Assembly (NCBI RefSeq): GCF_015390235.1
Contig: NZ_VUOH01000003.1
Location: forward strand, 372,001-436,000
Direction: 5' to 3'
DNA from: Quadrisphaera sp. INWT6
Lineage (GTDB): Bacteria; Actinomycetota; Actinomycetes; Actinomycetales; Quadrisphaeraceae
Length of the DNA: 64,000 bases
The notes beneath the pieces are model-generated. The model ran no database searches, was not told where the DNA came from, and was given only the letters and a program-made list of their open reading frames with translations. Shown one piece after another: positions 44,806-52,824 of this stretch. Numbering within the stretch: position 1 is the first letter of the stretch; every line of letters starts with the position of its first letter. The position numbers and the translations under genes were made by a program.

Positions 44806-46118
44806 GCACCTCGACCGGCCCTACGCCCAGCGCAGCACCCCAGGAGCGGCCACCGCAGCAAGACAAGAGCCGCTCACGGCGCGGGGTTCAGCAGCGACGG
44901 GGGCGGCACAACCTGGGCACCGTGGTCCGCTTTGAGATCACCCGCACGCTGAACAAGCCACGGTTCTGGATCGCGATCCTGACCGTGCCCGTGGTCCTGA
45001 CCCTGATCGCTGCGCTGGTGAGCCTGTCCAACTCCGGCTCAGGGACCTCAGCAGCAGCCGCGGCCCAGGCCCGGTTCACCTTCGCCTACACCGACGCCTC
45101 CGGCCTGATCGACCCCGCACTGGCCACCACCGCCGGCGGAACCCCCACCGACGACCCCGCCGAGGCGCTGGCGCAGGTACGCGACGGGCAGCTGCAGGCC
45201 TACATCGCCTACCCCCAAGACCCCACCACCCAAGACGTGGTGATCCAAGCCGCCGACGCCGGCGTCATCGGCAACAGCCGCTACGACACCACCGCCACCT
45301 CCCTGCTGCAGGCCAGCGTCGCTGAGCGCATCGGCTCACCCCAGCTGACCGACCTGGCCGGTGGGCAGGTGGGCACCTCGCTGACCACCTACGACCAGGG
45401 TGAGCGCAGCGCCGGAATCGGGGCGGTGATCCCGCCGCTGCTGTACCTGGTGGCCTTCTACCTGCTGATCCTGCTGCTGGGCAACCAGATGCTCAACGCG
45501 CTGTTGGAGGAGAAGGAGAACCGGGTCACCGAGATGGTGCTGACCACCATCGACCCCACCGACCTGATCACCGGCAAGGTGATCGCCCTGTTCACCGTCG
45601 GGGTGGTGCAGATGCTGGTCTTCGCCGCCCCCACCCTGGTCGGCTACCTGGCGCTGCACCAGCACCTGGCCATCCCCGACCTGGGCCTGGACGGCCTGGC
45701 ACTGGACCCGCAGCGCATGCTCATCGGGGCGGTGCTGCTGGTGTGCGGGTTCGCACTGTTCACCGCCACGCTGGTGGCGCTGGGGGCGGCGATGCCGACG
45801 GCCAAGGACGCCGGTCCGCTGTTCGGGGTGATGACAGTTCTGATCTTCGTACCGTTCTACGCGGTGGCGTTGGTCGTCACGGCCCCGGGGGCGCCGATCG
45901 TGCAGGCCTTCACCTACTTCCCCTACACCGCCCCGGTGACCGCGCTGCTGCGCAACGCCTTCGGGAACCTGCCGTTGTGGCAGGCCGGCGTCGTCACCTT
46001 GGAGCTGGTGGTGCTGACCGCGCTGGTGCTGCGAGTCGCGGTGCAGATCTTCCGGTACGGCTCGATCGCCTACACCGAGAAGGTCAACCTGCGCTCGGCG
46101 CTGGCTCGTCGTCGCTAG
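44802..46118 (+). CDS. ABC-2 type permease (NatB-like)
   Basis: This 438-residue permease has an N-terminal basic leader, a first membrane segment (FWIAILTVPVVLTLIAALV), a large extracytoplasmic loop, and then five segments starting VIPPLLYLVAFYLLILLLG. The block ALLEEKENRVTEMVLTTIDPTDLITGKVIALF is characteristic of NatB/YhaP proteins. Its ATG overlaps the ATPase stop by 4 bases (ATGA), so they are coupled subunits of one exporter; the cargo (Na+, drug or lipid) is unknown. A terminator follows. Confidence 0.93.
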   Translation: MSTSTGPTPSAAPQERPPQQDKSRSRRGVQQRRGRHNLGTVVRFEITRTLNKPRFWIAILTVPVVLTLIAALVSLSNSGSGTSAAAAAQARFTFAYTDASGLIDPALATTAGGTPTDDPAEALAQVRDGQLQAYIAYPQDPTTQDVVIQAADAGVIGNSRYDTTATSLLQASVAERIGSPQLTDLAGGQVGTSLTTYDQGERSAGIGAVIPPLLYLVAFYLLILLLGNQMLNALLEEKENRVTEMVLTTIDPTDLITGKVIALFTVGVVQMLVFAAPTLVGYLALHQHLAIPDLGLDGLALDPQRMLIGAVLLVCGFALFTATLVALGAAMPTAKDAGPLFGVMTVLIFVPFYAVALVVTAPGAPIVQAFTYFPYTAPVTALLRNAFGNLPLWQAGVVTLELVVLTALVLRVAVQIFRYGSIAYTEKVNLRSALARRR

Positions 46119-46129
46119 ACGAGAGGTGA

Positions 46130-46153
46130 TGCCGCGCAAGTCGATGCGCGGCA
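46130..46153. terminator. Terminator after the ABC permease
   Basis: Perfect 9-bp stem, 46130-46138 with 46145-46153, and a 6-base loop, 12 bases after the stop codon. Confidence 0.8.
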
Positions 46154-46179
46154 CGCCGCGGGCGCATGAGGACGGCCGA

Positions 46180-46209
46180 CTGTCCGAGGTAGCCATCCGC
46201 GAGTGAGAC
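46180..46209 (+). repeat. Recurring intergenic motif, copy D
   Basis: CTGTCCGAGGTAGCCATCC followed by a GAC end. It shares 17 straight positions with copy B. It lies after the exporter terminator. Confidence 0.67.
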
Positions 46210-46353
46210 GGCCTGAGTCGTCGCGCTAAGCGGGCAGCGGGCCCGGGAAGCGCGCGGTGGGCGTCGGGTCGACAATCGCCCGCGCCTTGGACGGCCGATC
46301 CGTCCGGATCTGGCTACCGAGCAGTGCCACCCGACCGGTCCTACCGTGGAGAT

Positions 46354-47025
46354 ATGGCGCTCACCTTCGTCTCGAGCCTTGAGCGGTCAGCTCTTGTCCG
46401 AGCCGCCGGCACCATCGCCCCGCTGGTCTCCGCGGTCAAGGTCGGCGCGGCGTGGGAGGGCGAGTCCGTGCTGCCCGAGATGACCGTCGGTGGGCTGACA
46501 CGCCACCTGGTCAACCAGTTCGAGACTGCGCTGGCCTTCCTCGTCCGCCAACCCCCACCTGCGCACGCGGAGGTGGTCTCACTGGCTGAGCTGTACGGCC
46601 GCTCGGACTGGTTCAGCGCCCCTGCGGACGCCGTGGAGAACACCTCGATCCGCGACAACTTCAACGCCATGGCCGACGGCGGCCAGGAGCAGTCGGTGAC
46701 CGTCTTGGCGCGCGCGCGAGAGGAGCTACCCGCGGCCATCGCAGCGGCTGGCCCGTTGACGTACGTGCCCTGGCAGGACTGCACGGTCACCACCGAGGAC
46801 TTTCTCGCCGCGCGGTTAATGGAGGTTTTCGTGCACGCCGATGACCTCGCCGCCAGCGTCGGGCTGCCGGCTCCTGACTTCGACGACGACGTGGCGCACC
46901 CCGTGGTGGCGCTGCTCGCGATGCTCTCTGCGCTACAGCACGGAAGCGCCGTCACGGCCCGGTGGCTCGCTCGAACTGATCGGGCGGAGGTTCTACAAGA
47001 CGCCTTCCGAGCCCCTTCTCAGTAA
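46354..47025 (+). CDS. DinB-fold, mycothiol-dependent isomerase-like protein
   Basis: This 223-residue protein resembles the mycothiol-dependent maleylpyruvate isomerase N-terminal/TIGR03086 group. The blocks MTVGGLTRHLVNQFETAL and RLMEVFVHADDLAASVGLPAP carry the metal-ligand histidines of the DinB fold. It is expected to use mycothiol, the actinobacterial thiol, as cofactor; the substrate is unknown. ATG 46354 follows GTGGAG. A hairpin terminator follows at once. Confidence 0.85.
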   Translation: MALTFVSSLERSALVRAAGTIAPLVSAVKVGAAWEGESVLPEMTVGGLTRHLVNQFETALAFLVRQPPPAHAEVVSLAELYGRSDWFSAPADAVENTSIRDNFNAMADGGQEQSVTVLARAREELPAAIAAAGPLTYVPWQDCTVTTEDFLAARLMEVFVHADDLAASVGLPAPDFDDDVAHPVVALLAMLSALQHGSAVTARWLARTDRAEVLQDAFRAPSQ

Positions 47026-47029
47026 GCGA

Positions 47030-47050
47030 CGGTCAGCGTGCCGCTGACCG
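47030..47050. terminator. Terminator after the DinB-like gene
   Basis: Perfect 9-bp stem, 47030-47038 with 47042-47050, and a 3-base loop, 5 bases after the stop. Confidence 0.8.
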
Positions 47051-47521
47051 GGTGGGGATCCCGAATACGACGAGCCGTGGGGTCTGGGTCCGGTCGTCCG
47101 GGACGGCTCGAGGCGCCCGATCGACGGTGGCCCCACGGGACACAGGATGCGGTCGTGTGAACACCTACAGGCTGCGACCGACTCACTCGGAAACCGTCAC
47201 CGGAGTGAGTGCCAACATCAACGAGCACCCACCGCCACCCCGTCCTTAACTGGGCGCGCAGTGCAAACCTCGCTGCCGCGGTGAGCGGCGGTCGAGGAAC
47301 CGGCCGTCGCTCCCGTCGCCGGCGACCTCGCTACCACCGGCGACGCCACCAAGCTGTGGCGACACCGGAACAGGACCACCATCGACGCCGACGACGGCAC
47401 CACCCACCCTGCTGGCCCGTCCACACCCAGCACCGCCCCGACAGCACGTGCACTGCACGACCTGCGCGCAGCACACCCCGGCCCCACCGAAGACCTCGCC
47501 GACCGGCTCTGCGCAGCAGCC

Positions 47522-48448
47522 ATGACCCTGCTGGGCGCCGACGGTGCCAGCCTGGCCGCCGTCTACACCCCCACCATGTCCGTGCCCGTGGGAGCCAGCG
47601 ACCCCCACGCCGCCGCCGCCGAGCAGGCCCAGTTCACCGCCGGCGAAGGACCCTGCCTGTACGCCCACCTCACCCGGGGCACCGCTTTGATGACGGATGT
47701 CGCCGATGCCGATGCCGTCGGCCGTCGGTACTGGCCGGCATACGCCCTCCTGTTAGGCCGCACCACCACCTTCCGCTCAGTGATCGCTGTCCCCGTGCCC
47801 GCGCCCGGGCTTCTCGCGCCCGATCCGCCGGGCACCTCACCGGGCACCTCACCGGGCACCTCACCGGCCACCTCACCGGCCACCTCACCGGCCACCTCAC
47901 CGGCCACCTCACCGGCCACCTCACCGGCCACCTCACCGGCCACCTCACCGGCCACCTCACCGGCCACCTCACCGACAGGGCCGTCAGCGGACCGCGCAGG
48001 CGCAGGGTCTGGCCCGCCCACCCCGGTACCGCTAGTGCGGGTGCCACTGGTGCTGACCTGCTACTTGCACCACCCCATGGCCGCACCCGGAACCACCACC
48101 GATGCAGCTGCCGAAGCCGCCACCCAGGCTCTGCAGGCGATGCTGAGGAGGATCGAGACCGTCAGCGCAGCCCTGGGGGTGGTGCTGGCCGAAGTCACCG
48201 CGGCCGCGTCCAGCGCAGAGTCGGACTGGCTGGACTCGCGCACCGCCGGACCCCGGGCCGCGGTCTGGCAGGCCGAGGAAGCGTTGATGGATGCTGACGG
48301 CGGTGTGGACCGTGAGGGGGCGCTGGCGGCGCTGCGCACCTATGCCCTCATCCACGCCGTAAGCATCGACGAGGCCGCTGCAGGTCTGGTCCTGGACCAC
48401 CTCAGCGCTGGGCAGGTGCTTGGTCATGACTACTGGTCGGCTGGCTGA
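47522..48448 (+). CDS. GAF-ANTAR regulator with internal repeat
   Basis: This protein of at least 308 residues has a GAF-like domain (TLLGADGASLAAVYTP, then TTTFRSVIAVPVP) interrupted by 12 copies of a four-residue TSP repeat. The GAF end reads VPLVLTCYLHHP. A C-terminal ANTAR-like domain (AVWQAEEALMDADGG, then LAALRTYALIHAVSIDEAAAGLV) follows. The open frame continues upstream to about 47285 with LHDLRAAHPGPTEDLADRLCAAA, which belongs to the domain, but it has no start codon there. The true start is unclear or shifted. ATG 47522 is only the first Met. Confidence 0.75.
   Translation: MTLLGADGASLAAVYTPTMSVPVGASDPHAAAAEQAQFTAGEGPCLYAHLTRGTALMTDVADADAVGRRYWPAYALLLGRTTTFRSVIAVPVPAPGLLAPDPPGTSPGTSPGTSPATSPATSPATSPATSPATSPATSPATSPATSPATSPTGPSADRAGAGSGPPTPVPLVRVPLVLTCYLHHPMAAPGTTTDAAAEAATQALQAMLRRIETVSAALGVVLAEVTAAASSAESDWLDSRTAGPRAAVWQAEEALMDADGGVDREGALAALRTYALIHAVSIDEAAAGLVLDHLSAGQVLGHDYWSAG
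47831..47974 (+). repeat. 12-bp tandem repeat, 12 copies, inside the GAF domain
   Basis: Twelve in-frame copies of a 12-bp unit encode three G-T-S-P and then nine A-T-S-P. The only change among units is one base (GGC to GCC). The period keeps the frame, so copy-number changes would only lengthen or shorten the loop. Confidence 0.95.
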
Positions 48449-48662
48449 CCGAGTGGCTGAGGTGGTGCCGGCCGCCACTTGGTCCTGCGCTCACCCTCAC
48501 CGGACCTTGGTCTGACGGGGGCGGGCATGGGACGCCCTCTCCCTGACCGACGACGCGCCAGGACAACCGGTCGGCCGCCCGAAGTCTCGGGGGACCTCGG
48601 GGGCTCCTGCCGGGCGGTGGTCCTGGGCAACCCGGGGTATGTCGCCACAGCCGTTCCGCATC

Positions 48663-48698
48663 GGGCAGATCACCGGGTAGATCACCGGGCAGATCACC
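48663..48698 (+). repeat. 12-bp direct repeat, 3 copies, before the LuxR-type gene
   Basis: Three adjacent copies of GGGCAGATCACC (the second has T for C at position 4) end 71 bases before ATG 48770. The rest of the 320-base gap shows no gene. They could be binding sites for a regulator. Confidence 0.75.
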
Positions 48699-48769
48699 GG
48701 GCAGAGGAAGACCCGTGCTGTCCTACATTGATCGATAAAGACAACAGGCTGAAGGTGTCGGAACGGCTC

Positions 48770-49147
48770 ATGGCAACAGAGAGCACCGCACCACCACCCA
48801 CCTCCTCGCGTGAGTGGGCGACCGTCTTGGACGCCGTGGCGCACCGGCAGGTGCGCGTGATACTGCTTTCACCCAGCGGCGCACCAGTAGTGCTGGTCGC
48901 CGAGGAAGAGCTCGCAGCGCTGGAGCAGCGCGCTCAGCGCGCCAACGCTCCCGCGCTGTTGACAGCGCGGGAGCGGCAGGTCCTGCTGCTCATCGAGCAG
49001 GGCCACTCCACGGCCGGGGTCGCCGCGCACCTGGGGGTGGCAGTCGGTACCGCGGCCCAGCACTTGGCGGCTGCCCGGTGCAAGTACGGCGCGCGCACCA
49101 GCGTCCAGGCTGCCGCTCTGGCTCGACAAGCCGCCGCCCTCGACTGA
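48770..49147 (+). CDS. LuxR-type HTH protein
   Basis: This 125-residue protein has a short N-terminal domain (WATVLDAVAHRQVRVILLSPSG, then VVLVAEEELAALEQR) and a C-terminal LuxR-like helix-turn-helix (LTARERQVLLLIEQGHSTAG, then VAAHLGVAVGTAAQHLAAAR). The N-terminal part resembles the beta-hairpin of antitoxin Phd-like or short regulator domains. ATG 48770 has no strong ribosome site; GTG 48755 in frame is an alternative. The 12-bp direct repeats just upstream may be its own targets. Confidence 0.78.
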   Translation: MATESTAPPPTSSREWATVLDAVAHRQVRVILLSPSGAPVVLVAEEELAALEQRAQRANAPALLTARERQVLLLIEQGHSTAGVAAHLGVAVGTAAQHLAAARCKYGARTSVQAAALARQAAALD

Positions 49148-49161
49148 ACGCAACGCAGAGA

Positions 49162-49189
49162 CTGCCCGGGTAGTGATCCCGTGTGACAC
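49162..49189 (+). repeat. Recurring intergenic motif, copy E
   Basis: CTGCCCGGGTAGTGATCCCG followed by a GAC end; the least conserved copy. It lies between convergent genes, 15 bases after the LuxR-type stop. Confidence 0.55.
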
Positions 49190-49305
49190 ACGATCGTTGC
49201 GGCCATCGGCAAGGGGAAGGTCTGAGAGGGCGCTCGGTCGCCGGTCCTTCTCCACGACGGTCAACGAGCACCTTCGCCGGAGCGGCCCCCAACTGTGGAA
49301 ATCCG

Positions 49306-50283
49306 TCACCTCGTCGGCGTCAGGTGCGAGGAGAAGAACCGCTCGATCTCGGCGAGCAGCGCACGGACGGTGGCGACCGGCTCCTTGGAGTAGAAGTCAT
49401 GATCGGCTCCGGGGTACTGCCGGTGCACGACCTCCACGCCAGCGGTGTGCAGCACCTCCGCCAGCTCCTCGGCATCGGCGGCCAGGGTGTCCATCTCGCC
49501 GCTCTGAATGAGCGTCGGTGGCATCGCTGCGGGCAGTGCGGCATCCAGGCGTGGAGAGGCCAGTACCTCTGCGCGCCGCACGACGTCGGGGAAGTAGCTC
49601 CACTGCACCGCGCGCTGCACCATCGGACTGATCGCCGGACGAGCGGCCGCGGAGGTGCGGTCGGCACGGGTGGCGTCGGTGAAGGGCACGATCAGCGAGA
49701 CGGCCACCGGCAGCGGTGCGCCTGCAGCGTGCAGCTGCTGGCAGGTGTTGATGGACAGCTTCGCGCCGGCGCTCACCCCCGACAGCAGCAACCGCTCGCC
49801 GTCCCAGCCCTGGGTGCGCCCGTGGGCCTGGACCCAGCAGGCGATGTCGTACACCTCTTCCTCGGCGACCGGGTAGCGCGCCGTGGGAGCGGTGTCGTAG
49901 TCGGGCAGCACGACGGTGGCACCCAGGCTGGCCGCCAGGTAGCGGGCGATGTGGAGGTCTTGCTCGGGATAGCGGTTGATGAAGCCGCCTCCGTGCAGCT
50001 GCAGCACCACAGGACCCGGCGCCGGTGGGTCCGAGACCCCTGGATGTGACACCAGGGTGGGGGGACTGACCACGATCGAGCGCACGTGGCCGTGCCGGGT
50101 GGGGACCGAAATTTCGTAGGGCTGCGGCAGCGGTGTGATGGTGATGTCCAGTGCTGGGGGGATCGTGGGATGGGCGCGTGAACCCACCTGCGCCAGCGCC
50201 CAGAACAAGGGGTTGAAGGGGCGTCGCGGATCCCGGAGTGGTTCGGGCTGCGCAGCCCTGGTCATCCTGGGCGCTCGAGTCAT
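49306..50283 (-). CDS. Alpha/beta-hydrolase fold-3 esterase
   Basis: This 325-residue HSL-type esterase has the oxyanion motif LQLHGGGFINRYPEQD, the nucleophile elbow LLLSGVSAGAKLS, the acid in SGEMDTLAADAEEL and the His in PGADHDFYSKEPVA. It hydrolyses short-chain esters in the cytosol. Its ATG overlaps the stop of the NmrA-like gene by 4 bases, so both are translationally coupled and probably controlled by the divergent MarR protein. Confidence 0.92.
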   Translation of the reverse strand: MTRAPRMTRAAQPEPLRDPRRPFNPLFWALAQVGSRAHPTIPPALDITITPLPQPYEISVPTRHGHVRSIVVSPPTLVSHPGVSDPPAPGPVVLQLHGGGFINRYPEQDLHIARYLAASLGATVVLPDYDTAPTARYPVAEEEVYDIACWVQAHGRTQGWDGERLLLSGVSAGAKLSINTCQQLHAAGAPLPVAVSLIVPFTDATRADRTSAAARPAISPMVQRAVQWSYFPDVVRRAEVLASPRLDAALPAAMPPTLIQSGEMDTLAADAEELAEVLHTAGVEVVHRQYPGADHDFYSKEPVATVRALLAEIERFFSSHLTPTR

Positions 50284-51119
50284 CGGAAGTCCGCGACGTG
50301 GTCACGCGTCCACTGCGCGTAGGTGAGTGCTGGGCGCCCGAGCACCGCGGGGACGGAGTCGGTGCGGACGGGTTCGGGGATCTGGGGGACCTGGCCGCGG
50401 GTCTGGATGAGGGCGTCGGCGTAGAAGGCGGGGATCTGGGTGAGCAGCTCAGTGCGGTAGGTCTGCACATCGACCACCTCGAAGGCGATGGGCGTCCCCA
50501 GGGCTTGGGAGATGGTGGCGACCTGCTCGCGCTCAGTCAGGCTCGCCCCACCCAGGACCAGCGGGGCCTGTCCGCGCAGGGAGTCATCCAGCAGGGCCCG
50601 GGCGGCGACGGCGGCGACGTCCCGCTCGTGCACCAGAGGGGTGGCGCCGTCGGGGAAGGCGGTCCTGACGGCGCGTTCCTGGCGGATCGTGCGCGCCCAG
50701 CGCAGGGAGTTGGTCGCCAGGTAGCCCGGTCGCACGAAGGTCCAGTCCACGCCGGAGTCCTGCAGGGCCTGCTCGGCGCGCAGGTGCTCCACGGTGACGG
50801 GGTTGGAGGTGGGGTCGGGGAAGAGGACGGAGTTAGAGGACAGCAGGACGACGTGCTGCACCCCTGCTGCTGAGCAGGCGGCGGTGAAGGAGGGGGCGTG
50901 GTCGGCGCTGGCGTAGAGGAACACCTTCTGCACCCGGGTGACCAGGGCGGGGAAGGTGGCCGGGTCGCTCAGGTCACCGTGGACGACCTCGACGGTGCTG
51001 GGCAGGCCGGCACGCTCAGGAGCGCGGCTGGAGGCGCGGACCTGTTCGCCGGCGGCGAGCAGGTCTTTCACCACGGCGGCGCCGATGTGTCCGCGGGCGC
51101 CGATGACGAGGGTGGTCAT
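50280..51119 (-). CDS. NmrA-like NAD(P)-binding protein
   Basis: This 279-residue Rossmann protein of the NmrA/QorB-like atypical SDR group has the cofactor loop TTLVIGARGHIGAAVVKDLL, then VLLSSNSVLFPDPT, a DWTFVRPGYLATN motif and a C-terminal ALGTPIAFEVVDVQTYR. Members act as NAD(P)-dependent reductases or redox sensors. ATG 51119 follows CAGGAGGATC. It forms an operon with the esterase and diverges from the MarR gene. Confidence 0.92.
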   Translation of the reverse strand: MTTLVIGARGHIGAAVVKDLLAAGEQVRASSRAPERAGLPSTVEVVHGDLSDPATFPALVTRVQKVFLYASADHAPSFTAACSAAGVQHVVLLSSNSVLFPDPTSNPVTVEHLRAEQALQDSGVDWTFVRPGYLATNSLRWARTIRQERAVRTAFPDGATPLVHERDVAAVAARALLDDSLRGQAPLVLGGASLTEREQVATISQALGTPIAFEVVDVQTYRTELLTQIPAFYADALIQTRGQVPQIPEPVRTDSVPAVLGRPALTYAQWTRDHVADFR

Positions 51120-51203
51120 GATCCTCCTGAGCTGTCGTGGTGGGCCTTCACCGGGTCCACCCGGTGGGATGGGTTCGCCCCGTTGTGGTTCCGCGCAAAG
51201 TAA

Positions 51204-51214
51204 TTACGTCGTAA
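51204..51214. promoter_or_regulatory. Candidate MarR operator
   Basis: An odd palindrome TTACG-T-CGTAA lies in the 153-base gap between the NmrA-like and MarR genes. A wider AAGTA...TACTT pair (51198-51222) surrounds it. The AT-rich patch stands out in this high-GC DNA and is well placed to control both genes. Confidence 0.55.
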
Positions 51215-51272
51215 AGATACTTGCCGACGGATATGGTGCAACGCCGGGACGAGGAAGCGGAGGGGAGCCTGC

Positions 51273-51809
51273 ATGAGCGCTGCGACGGGCAGTGGGACGG
51301 GCGACGGGACGGGCGGTGCGGGCCGGCACGGCCATGCCGTGCAGGTGCTGGGTGCGCTGAGGGCTCTGGCGACCAGCCAGCGCGAGCTGGGTAGGCACTT
51401 CGCCCGCGCACGCGGCATGCACACCACCGACGCGAACGCGATCGTGGAGGTCCTCACCGCCGAGCAGCGCGGCGCACCGTTGACGCCGGCGCGCCTGGCG
51501 GAGCGGGTGGGGCTGTCGACGGGGGCTACCTCGACGCTGCTGAACCGGCTGGAAGAGGCGGGGCACCTGGTCAGGTCCCGTGAGCATCGGGATCGCCGGG
51601 TGGTGACACTGCACTCCACCCACGCGATCCACGACACCGCAGACGGCTTCTACGCACCCCTGACCCAGCAGCTGCACACGGTCCTGCTGGAGTACTCCCC
51701 GGCTGAGCTTCGTCTGGTGCAGGAACTAGCAAGTCGGCTGTCCAAGACGGTCGATGACTACATCGCATCGGTACCTACGACACAGACCCAGCAACCGATC
51801 GGCGAATGA
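51273..51809 (+). CDS. MarR-family transcriptional regulator
   Basis: This 178-residue winged-helix protein has LTPARLAERVGLSTGATSTLLNRLEEAGHLVRSREHRDRRVVTL, the recognition helix and wing of MarR proteins. The N-terminal first 25 residues are a Gly-rich leader. It probably represses the divergent NmrA-esterase operon and itself through the palindrome at 51204. A ligand-binding role is a family inference. Confidence 0.92.
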   Translation: MSAATGSGTGDGTGGAGRHGHAVQVLGALRALATSQRELGRHFARARGMHTTDANAIVEVLTAEQRGAPLTPARLAERVGLSTGATSTLLNRLEEAGHLVRSREHRDRRVVTLHSTHAIHDTADGFYAPLTQQLHTVLLEYSPAELRLVQELASRLSKTVDDYIASVPTTQTQQPIGE

Positions 51810-51882
51810 CACATCGCAGCTGACGCACCGGCTTAGCGCCAGCCCCGCGCGCCCGGTCGACGATCCTTCGGTGAGACATGAA

Positions 51883-52542
51883 CTACCGCTCACTGACCTG
51901 CTCGTCATCGACCTGATGAGCAAGGCGACGAGTCGTGACCAACTTGGACCGCCACCGCGCCGGCCACCCCTGCGCCACCCACGACGCATGCGGCTCGTGC
52001 CCCGCCCGCCCCAGATGCACCACCTCCTCGATGGCGAGCTGCTGGCGGTGGACCACCGCTCCCACCACGTCCAGTGGCTCGGCCCAGCCATAACCGTCCA
52101 GGAAGGCCCGAACGCGCCCTCGACGGTCAGGCACATCGGCGAACCCCCGACGCGCGAGCTCCTGCGGGTCGTCCTCGAAGGGAGCCAGCCACTCCAGGGC
52201 GTAGGCGACGTCACTGCACGCTGGTGCAGGCCGGGCGCTGTCCCAGTCGAACAGGCCCACGGCCACCCCGCCGGACCACGCGAAGTTGGCCGGTTGAGCA
52301 TCCCCGTGACAGATGACCCGCTCCGACCCACTGACCGCAGGCTCCTCGGGGACCGCCCAGACGGCGTCGGCGGGTGGCACCCACGTCCGGCTGGCCTCGT
52401 GCACGCGGCGCAACAGGTGACCGGCTGAGGCGACCCCTTCGAGACCGAGCTGGTGGGGCCAGCACTCCTGTCCGGCATCGCCCGCCACCAGGCGCACCGT
52501 CTCGACGGCACCATCCAGGCTGAGTGGCTCGGGCACCGGCAT
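51883..52542 (-). CDS. Aminoglycoside/choline-phosphotransferase-like protein, N-terminally truncated
   Basis: This 219-residue kinase-like protein has the catalytic loop VICHGDAQPANFAWSGG (HGD-x4-N) and GLFDWDSARPAPA (DWD). The helical C-lobe is complete, but the N-lobe with the ATP-binding beta sheet, about 90 residues, is missing. At 52542 it abuts the remnant of a sugar isomerase on the other strand, so a deletion or rearrangement has removed the 5' part of both. It is probably not functional. Confidence 0.85.
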   Translation of the reverse strand: MPVPEPLSLDGAVETVRLVAGDAGQECWPHQLGLEGVASAGHLLRRVHEASRTWVPPADAVWAVPEEPAVSGSERVICHGDAQPANFAWSGGVAVGLFDWDSARPAPACSDVAYALEWLAPFEDDPQELARRGFADVPDRRGRVRAFLDGYGWAEPLDVVGAVVHRQQLAIEEVVHLGRAGHEPHASWVAQGWPARWRSKLVTTRRLAHQVDDEQVSER

Positions 52543-52550
52543 ACCAGCGT

Positions 52551-52823
52551 CGCCGCAACGGCCGCCTGGGCTCGCACCTGCCGTGGGCCGACCCGCGCCG
52601 CGGCTGGGACTTCGTCACCGCCGGCCACGGCCACGTGGACTGGGAGCCGATCTTCCGCACCCTCAACGCCATCGGTTACTCCGGCCCCACGAGCGTGGAG
52701 TGGGAGGACGCCGGCATGGACCGCCTCGTGGGTGCGCCCCAGGCGCTGGCGATGGTGAAGGAGCTCGCGAGGATCTCCCCGCCGGCAGCGGCCTTCGACG
52801 CCGCCTTCTCCACCAAGCGCTGA
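52551..52823 (+). pseudogene. C-terminal fragment of a sugar phosphate isomerase/epimerase
   Basis: About 90 residues, starting near NGRLGSHLPWADPRRGWDFV and ending ISPPAAAFDAAFSTKR. The block NAIGYSGPTSVEWEDAGMDRL is the last strand-helix part of a xylose-isomerase-like TIM barrel. The first two thirds are absent. It is one base before the ROK kinase and probably marks what was the gene upstream in that operon. Confidence 0.8.
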
Positions 52824-52824
52824 C

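Noticed and set aside
47831..47974. The 12-bp tandem repeat as a CRISPR array
   Set aside because: Units are contiguous with no spacers and keep the reading frame of a protein. No cas genes are present.
30421..49189. The recurring motif as a promoter of an alternative sigma factor
   Set aside because: Spacing between possible -35 and -10 boxes differs among copies, and copies C and E lie between convergent genes where no promoter is needed.
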